A stretch of DNA of 11,322 nt from JAADDV01 sp964582875 (GCA_964582875.1 CAZOTZ010000051.1:1-11322); one strand, 5' to 3'; shown: positions 1 through 6,748, counted from the stretch's first letter. Made by a program: numbers and translations. Notes: generated by a model not told the origin, from the sequence alone.

Positions 1-129
1 AGTGAAATTGCCTCAAAGATACTTGCTAATTTTGAGGAAGAAATAAGTAATTTTGTAAAAATTTCCCCTGTTGAGATAAAAAAACCTACTGCAGAAACAG
101 ATGAAGCAAAACTTGAAGAAAAGAGATAA
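1..129 (+). CDS. 3' end of a CDS, possibly glutamate synthase large subunit
   Basis: Frame 1 is open from the left edge to a TAA at 127-129, giving 42 C-terminal residues; the start lies outside the window. The segment has an Ala-Ser-Lys-Ile-Leu-Ala-Asn-Phe-Glu-Glu stretch followed by Phe-Val-Lys-Ile-Ser-Pro-Val-Glu-Ile-Lys, then a charged tail. This resembles the C-terminus of glutamate synthase large subunits, where an amphipathic helix (Ile-Leu-x-x-Trp/Phe-Glu) is followed by Phe-Val-Lys-Val-x-Pro and a Tyr-Lys. The match is short and from memory, so the identity is tentative. The coding status is well supported, because the stop codon overlaps the Shine-Dalgarno sequence of cutA (AAGGAG at 128-133), which suggests the two genes are co-transcribed. 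Confidence 0.5.
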   Translation, partial: SEIASKILANFEEEISNFVKISPVEIKKPTAETDEAKLEEKR

Positions 130-138
130 GGAGCAGGT

Positions 139-456
139 ATGAGTTATATTGTTGTGTATATAACAACACCAGATTTAGATACAGCTAAAAAGTTAGCAGA
201 TACCCTTGTAGAAAATAAACTTGCTGCATGTGTAAATATAACCCAGAAAGTTCATTCTGTTTACTACTGGCAGGGGAATATTGAAAGGGAAGATGAGTTT
301 TTACTTATTATAAAGACACGGGAAGATAGATTTACGAAACTTGAGGAAACAGTAAAAGAAATCCACCCTTATACAGTACCAGAGATAATAGCTATCCCTG
401 TTGTTAGAGGTTCTCAGGATTACCTTAACTGGATAGATGAGACACTGGAGAGGTGA
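139..456 (+). CDS. cutA: CutA1 divalent-cation tolerance protein
   Basis: This 105-residue protein has the normal CutA1 length and pattern. Early in the chain is Glu-Asn-Lys-Leu-Ala-Ala-Cys-Val-Asn, then Tyr-Tyr-Trp-Gln-Gly-x-Ile near residue 42. An Ile-Lys-Thr strand follows, and then the His-Pro-Tyr-x-Val-Pro-Glu-Ile segment near residue 75. The family forms very stable cytosolic trimers with a ferredoxin-like fold related to PII signalling proteins; it was linked genetically to copper tolerance in E. coli, but its molecular role is still unclear. The ATG is preceded by AAGGAG with a 5-nt spacer. That site overlaps the upstream stop, so cutA is probably the last gene of an operon entering from the left. 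Its stop codon lies inside a terminator stem. Confidence 0.95.
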   Translation: MSYIVVYITTPDLDTAKKLADTLVENKLAACVNITQKVHSVYYWQGNIEREDEFLLIIKTREDRFTKLEETVKEIHPYTVPEIIAIPVVRGSQDYLNWIDETLER

Positions 457-471
457 AAACCTCTCCTTTTT
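447..471 (+). terminator. Intrinsic terminator of the cutA transcript
   Basis: A perfect 8-bp stem (GGAGAGGT at 447-454 paired with ACCTCTCC at 459-466) closes a GAAA tetraloop and runs straight into TTTTT. The cutA stop codon TGA (454-456) sits at the top of the stem. The T-run also holds the complement of the stop codon of the convergent gene. On the minus strand the same hairpin is followed by AGTG, not a U-tract, so it should stop plus-strand transcripts mainly. Confidence 0.9.
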
Positions 472-826
472 AAGCTGCTTTTAAGGTTTCACACTTAGAT
501 TCTATTTCTTTTAGTTTTTCAGAGTATTTTTTATACAGTTCTTTAGACTGTTTATCTGTTTTCTTTCTGTAGTATTTTGCACATCTGTTTGCCCTTCTGT
601 ACTCTGAAGTCAAGAACCATATAGCTATGTCTTTTGCTGTAGAATAAAGGTCTTTACCGTGTTTTCTAAGCTCCCTTTTTAATCTTCTTAGCTCTTTTTT
701 AGGGGCGTGAACAGAAAGAAGTTTTAGTTCCTTACCTTTGCCAATATTTACTATTTCTTCCATAACAGATTTAAATGAACCCTGGAGTTTTTTCTTTTCT
801 CCAGACACAGAAAGCCACAGCTCCAT
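470..826 (-). CDS. Small strongly basic protein of unknown function
   Basis: I do not recognise this family. The best start is the ATG at 826, giving 118 residues. AGGAGG lies 8 nt upstream at 840-835; a possible GTG at 835 would fall on that Shine-Dalgarno and is unlikely. The protein has about 32 Lys/Arg against 16 Asp/Glu. After a short N-terminal strand-like part (residues 1-40), a Lys/Arg-rich helix spans about 43-58. A helix with Trp70-Phe71 follows, then another charged helical stretch with coiled-coil character from about 75 to 115. There is no signal peptide or membrane segment. The charge pattern suggests contact with nucleic acid or the ribosome, but that is inference only. It follows rsmG on the same strand, with a promoter-like sequence and a possible regulatory hairpin between them, and it converges on cutA. 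Confidence 0.7.
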   Translation of the reverse strand: MELWLSVSGEKKKLQGSFKSVMEEIVNIGKGKELKLLSVHAPKKELRRLKRELRKHGKDLYSTAKDIAIWFLTSEYRRANRCAKYYRKKTDKQSKELYKKYSEKLKEIESKCETLKAA

Positions 827-864
827 AACTTCCACCTCCTCTGTTATGTTTTTTAGCGGAAGTT
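827..864 (-). promoter_or_regulatory. Leader inverted repeat around the Shine-Dalgarno of the basic protein gene
   Basis: In the transcript, AACTTCCGC (864-856) can pair with GTGGAAGTT (835-827) as nine base pairs with one G-U wobble. This closes a 20-nt loop that holds most of the AGAGGAGG ribosome binding site. The 3' arm ends on the base just before the ATG at 826. Such a fold could limit translation initiation. The sequence shows the complementarity; regulatory function is inference. Confidence 0.4.
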
Positions 865-888
865 AAGAAACTGGAAGCACAAAAAAAT

Positions 889-916
889 ATTTTAAAATAA
901 TTTTTTTGATTTTCAA
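889..916 (-). promoter_or_regulatory. Sigma-70-like promoter upstream of the basic protein gene
   Basis: On the minus strand TTGAAA (916-911) and TAAAAT (894-889) are spaced by 16 nt, each one base from consensus. The site lies just after the rsmG stop codon (921-919) and would give a leader of roughly 55 nt. The region is extremely AT-rich, so chance matches are easy; moderate support only. Confidence 0.4.
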
Positions 917-918
917 TA

Positions 919-1527
919 TTAATGGTTTTTCCGAATAACGATAAACTTTCTTTCTGGAAGACCAATAAGCTTAAGGGAGTAAGTAAACTGTTTAAGTTCT
1001 TCCTCAACTTTTTTGCCTTTCATTATCACAAGGTAGCCACCTTTTTTTAATAAATCTTTTCCCCATTTTAGTACTTCAAATGTTTCCCCTGCAGCTCTAC
1101 TTACAACAATATCAAATTTATCTTCCACATCTTCTGCCCGTTTACATAAAACTGTATATTTTAGGTCTAACCTTTTTTTGATAAGTTCTAAAAAAATGCA
1201 TTTTTTTTGGACAGCTTCAATGAGAAACAGCTCTATATCATCTCCATAGTATATTTTTAGTGGAATTCCTGGTAAACCAGCTCCTGTTCCTAAATCAGCA
1301 ATACTTTTTCCTACAACATCTAATCCTATTCCTTCAAAGAGTTTTACGAGGGATAAGCTATCTAAAAAATGTTTTGTGATAATCTCTTCTTTTTTTCTTA
1401 TAGATGTAAGGTTATATACCCTGTTCCATTTAGATATTTCTTCAAGGTAAATCTGGAATTTTTCTAACTGTTCACTGGAAAGGTGTATACCATTTTTTTC
1501 ACAAAGTTCCTTTAGTTTTTGTATCAT
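919..1527 (-). CDS. rsmG: RsmG, 16S rRNA (guanine-527-N7)-methyltransferase
   Basis: This cytosolic SAM-dependent enzyme methylates N7 of G527 in the 530 loop of 16S rRNA; in other bacteria its loss gives low-level streptomycin resistance. The 202 residues carry the full family pattern. Trp-Asn-Arg-Val-Tyr-Asn-Leu-Thr is at 34-41, His-Phe-Leu-Asp-Ser-Leu at 53-58 and the SAM loop Ala-Asp-Leu-Gly-Thr-Gly-Ala-Gly-Leu-Pro-Gly at 77-87. The acidic end of strand 2 (Leu-Ile-Glu) is near 102-104, and Ser-Arg-Ala, the RsmG hallmark, is at 143-145. The length is slightly short for the family but nothing essential is missing. The ATG overlaps the stop of the upstream glycosylase gene by four bases (ATGA), so the two are almost certainly translationally coupled. 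Confidence 0.96.
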   Translation of the reverse strand: MIQKLKELCEKNGIHLSSEQLEKFQIYLEEISKWNRVYNLTSIRKKEEIITKHFLDSLSLVKLFEGIGLDVVGKSIADLGTGAGLPGIPLKIYYGDDIELFLIEAVQKKCIFLELIKKRLDLKYTVLCKRAEDVEDKFDIVVSRAAGETFEVLKWGKDLLKKGGYLVIMKGKKVEEELKQFTYSLKLIGLPERKFIVIRKNH

Positions 1528-2195
1528 TTCAGAACTTTTCCTGTTTTAATATAGAAGATATACAGGTCAAGTTCTCCCTGTGTTAATCCAAAATCTTCAG
1601 CTATTTTTTCAAGGGCTTCTTCACATTCTAAATAAACTCTTTTTGTGATTGTTTTCCTTGGTTTTACAAGACCTTTTTCAAATAAAAACCTGGATATATG
1701 CCTGTCTATGATTGCAACATCTTCAAATCCTACATTCCTTAAGAAATGGCTTGATTCTTTATATCCGTATCCCTTTACTTCTTTTACCAGCACTTCCCTT
1801 GCTTCTTTTCCACTTGTGTAATTTTTGACAATATCCTCAAGTAGTTCTTTTTTTTCCCTTAAAGCTACTATCCTCTCTGCTCTCTGCATAGCAAATCTGT
1901 GTCCTTTTGACCTTATAATCTCAAATAGTTTTTCAAGTGGGTATTTATGAAATCCTTCTATACCTACTTCTTTTTGTATTTTTATTCCCATTACAGCTGA
2001 TGAGTTTGCAGTCAGAATACAGAAAGAAGCTTCTGAAAATATATCTGCTTCATAGGGTTCTATGTTAACAAACGGTTTGAAATCAAAGGTTGTTATTCCT
2101 TTCTCCCTGAGATTTTTAAACTGGGATATCCTTTGGTTTACGTATTTGCCAACTTCCTGAATTGCTTTCTTTATCTCTTCTTTTGCTGGTATCAT
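1524..2195 (-). CDS. ogg: Ogg2-type 8-oxoguanine DNA glycosylase / AP lyase
   Basis: This 223-residue bifunctional base-excision repair enzyme removes 8-oxoguanine and nicks the abasic site. It belongs to the Ogg2 class of the helix-hairpin-helix-GPD superfamily, studied mainly in archaea such as Methanocaldococcus jannaschii and also found in thermophilic bacteria. The hairpin is at about 140-157 (Val-Lys-Gly-Tyr-Gly-Tyr-Lys-Glu). Lys146 is the expected Schiff-base nucleophile and Asp164 in Ile-Ile-Asp-Arg-His the catalytic acid. The chain ends in Gly-Lys-Val-Leu-Lys; a C-terminal lysine is the residue Ogg2 enzymes use to recognise 8-oxoguanine, so the end is intact. The gene overlaps its upstream and downstream neighbours by ATGA. 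The Shine-Dalgarno is weak, consistent with translation by coupling from the upstream gene. Confidence 0.92.
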   Translation of the reverse strand: MIPAKEEIKKAIQEVGKYVNQRISQFKNLREKGITTFDFKPFVNIEPYEADIFSEASFCILTANSSAVMGIKIQKEVGIEGFHKYPLEKLFEIIRSKGHRFAMQRAERIVALREKKELLEDIVKNYTSGKEAREVLVKEVKGYGYKESSHFLRNVGFEDVAIIDRHISRFLFEKGLVKPRKTITKRVYLECEEALEKIAEDFGLTQGELDLYIFYIKTGKVLK

Positions 2196-2932
2196 TCTAC
2201 TATATTTGAGCCGTTAATAAATATTCCGTCAGAATCTACAAAAACGTTATGTAATACCCTTCTATTCTGTGAGAGTCTTACTTTTTTGTTATCAAAAACA
2301 ACTTCAAGTTTGTCTGCATTGCCTATTGTTTCAAACCTTATTTTTTTACAAAAGGATATTTTTTTCTTTTCTCCTTTTCTTAGCTTTAGTATAAATTCTC
2401 TACCATCAACGTAGGCAGTAAGCCATACATTAGAATTTGCTTTGAGTGTTATATCGTTGATTTTTTTACCATCTTTTTTTATTTCTTTAAAAGAGATTAT
2501 CTCTACAGGCTCTTTAGGATAAGATATACTCTGAATAAACTCTTTAAAAGAAAAGTTATTTTCAGCTTTTGTTGTAATTCTTGATAAAAAAATAACTGAA
2601 ACTATAGAAGCTGAGACAAAGGAAAATTTGAAAAGTTTGGTTATAGCTGAGATTAAAGCAGGAGGTACGCTTTTCTTTTTTTCTTTTTTTACTTCTACAA
2701 CAGGTTCTTCTTTTTTTGGTTCTTCTATATGAATATCAAGTCCATACTCTTTTATAAGTTGTTTTATTAAATATTTGGCGTACGGTTCCCTTTCCGGATA
2801 AGAAGGGTCTTCCTCTATGTTCTTTAATGTCTCCAGGGAAATTTTTGTTTTTTGATTAACTTCTTTGATGGAAAGCCCTCTTTTTTCCCTTTCCTCTTTT
2901 AAAATCTTCCCGATTTCTGATAAAGCTGGCAA
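2192..2932 (-). CDS. RodZ-like protein: N-terminal HTH, one membrane span, periplasmic domain
   Basis: The 246-residue protein has three parts. A cytoplasmic HTH_25-type domain at about 5-65 shows Ile-Gly-x-x-Leu-Lys-x-x-Arg-Glu-x-x-Gly-Leu-Ser and Thr-Lys-Ile-Ser. A Lys/Glu/Pro-rich linker (about 69-89) and one membrane segment (about 91-117) follow. The C-terminal domain (about 130-246) resembles the DUF4115 beta domain of RodZ, with Ser-Asn-Val-Trp-Leu-Thr-Ala-Tyr-Val-Asp-Gly at 156-166. RodZ links the MreB filament to the wall-elongation complex; here that role is inferred from architecture alone. The start is a TTG at 2932 with GAGG just upstream. The protein contains no internal methionine, so no downstream ATG competes. 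It opens a three-gene ATGA-linked unit with ogg and rsmG. Confidence 0.75.
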   Translation of the reverse strand: MPALSEIGKILKEEREKRGLSIKEVNQKTKISLETLKNIEEDPSYPEREPYAKYLIKQLIKEYGLDIHIEEPKKEEPVVEVKKEKKKSVPPALISAITKLFKFSFVSASIVSVIFLSRITTKAENNFSFKEFIQSISYPKEPVEIISFKEIKKDGKKINDITLKANSNVWLTAYVDGREFILKLRKGEKKKISFCKKIRFETIGNADKLEVVFDNKKVRLSQNRRVLHNVFVDSDGIFINGSNIVE

Positions 2933-2974
2933 CTTTTCCTCTTAAGTTTTATTAATAAGCGCCGATACATATTA

Positions 2975-3003
2975 ATTATACTATCTGTATCAGAAATTTT
3001 AAA
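2975..3003 (-). promoter_or_regulatory. Promoter for the rodZ-like / ogg / rsmG unit
   Basis: On the minus strand TTTAAA (3003-2998, four of six to consensus) is followed after 17 nt by a perfect TATAAT (2980-2975). The leader to the TTG start at 2932 would be about 35 nt. The site lies in the only gap larger than 20 bp between efp and rsmG. It marks a second transcription unit, although no terminator follows queH, so read-through is also likely. Confidence 0.6.
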
Positions 3004-3004
3004 G

Positions 3005-4264
3005 CTAATTATTAATTTTTTCCTTTTTCACTTGTTTTTCGTGGTGAATTTTCCCTAAACCTCCTAATGTTTCACATCCTGTTATAACAACAGCTATATC
3101 TCCTTTTATTATCTCATCTTTATTTTGTTTTACACTTTCTTTAATAGTAGTTAAATCACAGCTGAAGCTCCCATCTGGCATTGTATCACTGTGGAAAAAT
3201 ATTTTTTTATTGGCTTCTATATTTCCAATAATAAGGTTTCTTGATTTTGCATCTGTATCAAACTCTGCTTTAAGGGTGAATTCAAGTTTTGTTCCTTCTT
3301 TAATCTCGCCTATCTGTTCTTTACCTACAATAAAAACAGGATTGTTAAAAAATCTTGGCTCTTTTAAGGGAACTTCTATAAGCTTTGTTTTGAGTATCCA
3401 CAGCTGTGTATTTGATTTGTTTAACCTTGCCACAAACTTTTCTTCTTCTTCCTTTATCTCTGCTACTTTTGCTCTAAGTAATCCCCTTATAGACTTTGAC
3501 ATTGGTAGTACTGTATGGGGAACAGGATTTTTATTAACTTTTAATGTTGATGAAATCAGTTTCCATCCTATAAAATCAAACTCCTCTTCTGTACAGGAAA
3601 GTCCTAATCCTTCAGCAAAGTCTCTGATTTCCTTTATAAAAAGAAGCTCTTCCCTGCTTCCTGGAATTCTACCTTTACCAAAAGAAACAAGTTCAGGAAT
3701 AAAGTCAAGTCCTTTTCTTTGTTGAAAAAGGGCGTATAAACACCCACAGTAGTTCTGGTGGTACAGTTCCATTTCCTTTGAAAGTCTGTTCATCTTTTCA
3801 ATACCACCTTGCTTTCTAAAATCAATAGCTACAAACTCTAAACCGTATTTTGATGCAACACTTTCTCCTACCTTTTTTAAAACCTGAAAATCTTTTTTAG
3901 GACTCATCATTAAGACTGTTGTTATTTTGTTAAAGCCTTTTTCTTTAGCTATCTTTGCTGTCTCTTCAAGTCTAAGGTCATGGCATATGGTACACCTTTC
4001 ACCCCTTTCTGGTTCATTTTCATACCCTTTTGTTTTTTCTAACCATTTCTCAAGTTCGTAATCTCCTTTTATACATGGGATATTTAAGCTATCGCAAACT
4101 CTTTTTGTTTCTATCCATCTAAGTTCGTACTCTTCTTCCGGATGTATATTTGGGTCATAAAAGAAACCTTCTATATGTGATTCAGGAAACTCTTCTTTTA
4201 TTTTTCTTAGTGCCCATACTGCATCAACTCCACAGCATATATGAACAAGTATTTTTTCCTTCAT
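3005..4264 (-). CDS. queH: QueH-type epoxyqueuosine reductase with long C-terminal extension
   Basis: QueH (formerly DUF208) reduces epoxyqueuosine to queuosine in tRNA, the last step of queuosine synthesis, and replaces the cobalamin enzyme QueG. The N-terminal 185 residues hold all expected metal-binding cysteines: Cys10-Cys11 in His-Ile-Cys-Cys-Gly, Cys91/Cys94 in Cys-Thr-Ile-Cys-His-Asp-Leu-Arg, and Cys173/Cys175 in Tyr-Cys-Gly-Cys. The structurally studied Thermotoga protein uses these for a [4Fe-4S] cluster and a metal. Residues from about 186 to 419 form an extension missing from short QueH proteins: a helical part to about 280, then a beta-rich part. From memory, similarly long DUF208 proteins occur in Campylobacterota such as Helicobacter. 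AGGAGAGG precedes the ATG, which overlaps the coaE stop by four bases. Confidence 0.88.
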   Translation of the reverse strand: MKEKILVHICCGVDAVWALRKIKEEFPESHIEGFFYDPNIHPEEEYELRWIETKRVCDSLNIPCIKGDYELEKWLEKTKGYENEPERGERCTICHDLRLEETAKIAKEKGFNKITTVLMMSPKKDFQVLKKVGESVASKYGLEFVAIDFRKQGGIEKMNRLSKEMELYHQNYCGCLYALFQQRKGLDFIPELVSFGKGRIPGSREELLFIKEIRDFAEGLGLSCTEEEFDFIGWKLISSTLKVNKNPVPHTVLPMSKSIRGLLRAKVAEIKEEEEKFVARLNKSNTQLWILKTKLIEVPLKEPRFFNNPVFIVGKEQIGEIKEGTKLEFTLKAEFDTDAKSRNLIIGNIEANKKIFFHSDTMPDGSFSCDLTTIKESVKQNKDEIIKGDIAVVITGCETLGGLGKIHHEKQVKKEKINN

Positions 4265-4857
4265 CTTCCTCTCCTTTTTAACTCTCTGTATACGTTTTCA
4301 ACTTTTTTCTTAAGTTCTTCTAAGGTTCCTGTGTTTTCTATAACAATATCTGCGTATTTTACCTTTTCATCTATAGGCATCTGGGATTTTATTCTTTTTA
4401 AAGCGTCTTCTTTTTCCATTCCTCTGTTTAAAAGTCTTTTAAGCTGAATTTCTTCTGGTGCGTAAACTACTATAACAACATCGTAGTTTTTATACGAACC
4501 TGTTTCTATCATTAATGGTACTTCAACTACCACTACAGCATCTGGGTCTTTCTTTTCTATATTTTTTATTTTTTCCTGTATTCTTTCAAAGACAAGGGGA
4601 TGGATTAAAGCTTCTAACTGTTTCTTTTTCTCAGGATTGTTAAAAATAATTTCAGCTACCTTTTTTTTGTCTATTTCCCCTTTATCATCAAAAACATTTC
4701 CAAGGATTTCCCTTATTTTTTCTTTAACAGATTCTTCTTTTAAAAGGGAATGGACTATCTGGTCTGCATCTATAACGTAAGCTCCAAGTTCTTTGAATAT
4801 TTTTGAGACTGTTGATTTTCCTGTTCCTATTGAGCCTGTTAGACCTACTTTAAGCAA
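4261..4857 (-). CDS. coaE: Dephospho-CoA kinase
   Basis: CoaE phosphorylates the ribose 3'-hydroxyl of dephospho-CoA with ATP, the final step of coenzyme A synthesis, in the cytosol. The 198 residues are the usual length. The P-loop Gly-Ser-Ile-Gly-Thr-Gly-Lys-Ser-Thr is at 8-16. Asp-Ala-Asp, the substrate-side acidic motif, is at 30-32. Ile-His-Pro is at 85-87 and the conserved Gln-Met-Pro-x-x-x-Lys...Ala-Asp...Asn-Thr-Gly region at 159-177. The start is a TTG at 4857 with AAGG 7 nt upstream; it places the first strand exactly where the family has it, and I see no in-frame ATG nearby. It follows thrB by 12 bp, and its stop overlaps the queH start (ATGA). Confidence 0.95.
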   Translation of the reverse strand: MLKVGLTGSIGTGKSTVSKIFKELGAYVIDADQIVHSLLKEESVKEKIREILGNVFDDKGEIDKKKVAEIIFNNPEKKKQLEALIHPLVFERIQEKIKNIEKKDPDAVVVVEVPLMIETGSYKNYDVVIVVYAPEEIQLKRLLNRGMEKEDALKRIKSQMPIDEKVKYADIVIENTGTLEELKKKVENVYRELKRRGR

Positions 4858-4869
4858 TACAATACCTTC

Positions 4870-5769
4870 CTATTTAAGAACTTCTATTTTTGCCCCTTCT
4901 GTGTCTACCTCAAGAACCTTGTAATCAGATTTAATTCCTTCCCTTTCAAAAGCCTGTTTCATTGCTTTTCCAATTTCATCAAAATTTTTGTCTGCTAAAG
5001 CGAGTATTGTGCTTCCTGCTCCACTTAAAGAGGCTCCTAATGCTCCTGCATCATACGCATTTTTTATAACATTATCAAATCCTGGTATCAGTTTTTTTCT
5101 ATAAGGCTGATGAAATCTGTCTTCCATTGCAACTTTGAGTAATTCAAATCTTTTATTTTGAATAGCAGACAGGAAAAGGGCAACTCTCTGAACGTTGAAT
5201 ATACCGTCTTTTAAAGGTATTTTTTCAGGCAGGACAGAACGGGCTTCTTCTGTTGAAAGTTCAAAATCTGGGATAACAACCACAGCTTTAACTTCCTGTG
5301 GAAATGGTATTTTACTGTAAAACGTTTTTCCGTTGTCTAAAAGAGCTGTTATAAATCCTCCTTTCCATGCAGGTAAAAGGTTATCAGGGTGAGGCTCAAA
5401 CATATAAGCTATTTTGAAAAATTCTTCATCTGTAAGCTCTTTACCATTTACAAAAAAGCTAACAAGTATTGCACCGACAATAGCTGTTGCACTGCTACCT
5501 AATCCCCTTGCAACAGGAACGTTGTTTATCTGTTTTAGTTTTACACCGTGGAATGTTTTACCGTTTAGTTCACATGACTTTTTTAAAACTTTAACAAACA
5601 GGTTCTTTTCTGGATTTTTTAAAAGCTCGTTTTCTGGATAGGTTTCTATCTCTATAGTATCACTTTCTTCAACAATAAATTCGTTGTAAAGGGTAAGGGC
5701 AAGACCAAAGGTGTCAAAGCCTGCCCCAAGATTTGCGGTAGTAGCAGGAACCTTAACATTTATTTTCAT
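4870..5769 (-). CDS. thrB: Homoserine kinase
   Basis: ThrB phosphorylates L-homoserine with ATP, giving the substrate for threonine synthase. The 299-residue protein is a complete GHMP-superfamily kinase. Motif 1, Val-Pro-Ala-Thr-Thr-Ala-Asn-Leu-Gly-Ala-Gly-Phe-Asp, is at 7-19 and is diagnostic for ThrB. The ATP loop Ala-Arg-Gly-Leu-Gly-Ser-Ser-Ala is at 87-94. The segment His-Pro-Asp-Asn-Leu-Leu-Pro-Ala at 127-134 is also typical, and the GHMP C-terminal motif Gly-Ala-Ser-Leu-Ser-Gly-Ala-Gly-Ser-Thr is at 245-254. AGGA overlapping the hldD stop serves as ribosome binding site. No other threonine-pathway gene is adjacent here, so it is carried in a mixed housekeeping operon. Confidence 0.96.
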   Translation of the reverse strand: MKINVKVPATTANLGAGFDTFGLALTLYNEFIVEESDTIEIETYPENELLKNPEKNLFVKVLKKSCELNGKTFHGVKLKQINNVPVARGLGSSATAIVGAILVSFFVNGKELTDEEFFKIAYMFEPHPDNLLPAWKGGFITALLDNGKTFYSKIPFPQEVKAVVVIPDFELSTEEARSVLPEKIPLKDGIFNVQRVALFLSAIQNKRFELLKVAMEDRFHQPYRKKLIPGFDNVIKNAYDAGALGASLSGAGSTILALADKNFDEIGKAMKQAFEREGIKSDYKVLEVDTEGAKIEVLK

Positions 5770-5779
5770 TTTGTCTATC

Positions 5780-6736
5780 CTATTTAATTGGGTAATCTAA
5801 TTTTCCTTCAAGTATTGCAACGTACTCAGTGATTCCTTTCTCAAGGTTGTACTTTGGAACAAAACCAAGCTCTTTTTTTATCTTCGTCATATCTGCCTGT
5901 GTGTACTCCTGATAAAAATCGTAAGGACAGTCAAAATACTCAGGTTCAAAATCTGTTCCAAGAGCTTTATTTAGAAGGGTTATTACTTCATTGAAAGAAC
6001 GGGCTTCTCCACTACCTATGTTGTAAACAGTGGATTTTGGAGCCTCTTTTGCGAGAATTGTTGCTTCAACAGCATCTTTTACATAAACAAAGTCCCTTTT
6101 TTGTTCTCCCCATTTGAAAATTCTCGGTCTTTTTCCTGATTTCATCTGTAGGTAAAGCTGATAAATCATACTTGCAAACTTTCCTTTGTGGGCTTCCCCG
6201 GGACCGTAAACATTGAAATACCTGACACCAACAGTTTTTAAACCTGTTTTTTCTGAAAAATCTTTTGCAATGTTATCCATTATGTATTTTGAAAAAGCGT
6301 AAACGTTTTCTGGGGATTTTTCCCTGTCTTCTTTTAAAGGGACATGTTCTTTGACATTTCCGTAAACAGATGCAGAAGAGGCGTATACTACAACAGCTTC
6401 ATTGTCATATGCAATTTCAAGAATATTTTTAAAGCCGTCAACATTTTTTCTCATCATAAGTTCCTGGTCAGTTACAGTTGTGTCTGTGATTGATGCAAGG
6501 TGGAATATTAAGTTTGGCTGAAAATCATCAAGTTTAAAGAATACTTCATCTGTGGATACATCACAGGCGAGTACTTCCCCTTTAAACTTTTTCAGATTTT
6601 TAAAACTTGCACTTGAAAAATCATCAAGAATCAGGATTTTACTCTGGGGATACTTTTCCTGTAATGTTAAAGCAAGATTAGCTCCTATAAAACCAGAACC
6701 ACCTGTTATAAGTATGTTTGTTGTTTGTTTAACCAT
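5780..6736 (-). CDS. hldD: ADP-L-glycero-D-manno-heptose 6-epimerase
   Basis: HldD (RfaD) makes ADP-L-glycero-beta-D-manno-heptose, the activated heptose of the LPS inner core. The 318 residues form an extended short-chain dehydrogenase. The NAD(P) loop Gly-Gly-Ser-Gly-Phe-Ile-Gly is at 12-18 and the catalytic Tyr146-x-x-x-Lys150. The segment Tyr-Gly-Pro-Gly-Glu-Ala-His-Lys-Gly-Lys-Phe-Ala-Ser-Met (177-190) followed by Lys-Arg-Asp-Phe-Val-Tyr-Val (213-219) separates HldD from GalE and dTDP-glucose dehydratases. A related nucleotide-sugar epimerase is the main alternative. GAGAGG lies 8 nt before the ATG. The gene follows accB by 12 bp and precedes thrB by 10 bp. Its presence argues for an outer membrane with heptose-containing LPS. 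Confidence 0.88.
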   Translation of the reverse strand: MVKQTTNILITGGSGFIGANLALTLQEKYPQSKILILDDFSSASFKNLKKFKGEVLACDVSTDEVFFKLDDFQPNLIFHLASITDTTVTDQELMMRKNVDGFKNILEIAYDNEAVVVYASSASVYGNVKEHVPLKEDREKSPENVYAFSKYIMDNIAKDFSEKTGLKTVGVRYFNVYGPGEAHKGKFASMIYQLYLQMKSGKRPRIFKWGEQKRDFVYVKDAVEATILAKEAPKSTVYNIGSGEARSFNEVITLLNKALGTDFEPEYFDCPYDFYQEYTQADMTKIKKELGFVPKYNLEKGITEYVAILEGKLDYPIK

Positions 6737-6748
6737 CTCATAACCTCT

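Noticed and set aside
827..835. GTG at 835 as start of the small basic protein
   Set aside because: It overlaps the AGGAGG that properly serves the ATG at 826, and nothing serves it.
881..918. AT-only hairpin plus T7 run after rsmG as an intrinsic terminator
   Set aside because: The stem would be A-T pairs only, unstable at any growth temperature expected here. The same bases are better read as a promoter.
771..1007. 78-residue minus-strand open frame
   Set aside because: It overlaps the 3' part of rsmG and the following gap in another frame, has no ribosome binding site, and its sequence is low in family-like features.
3210..3725. 171-residue plus-strand open frame opposite queH
   Set aside because: It is Ser/Phe/Leu-rich antisense translation of a clear coding region. 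The same holds for the other antisense frames inside rodZ-like, coaE, thrB, hldD, hflX and the barrel gene.
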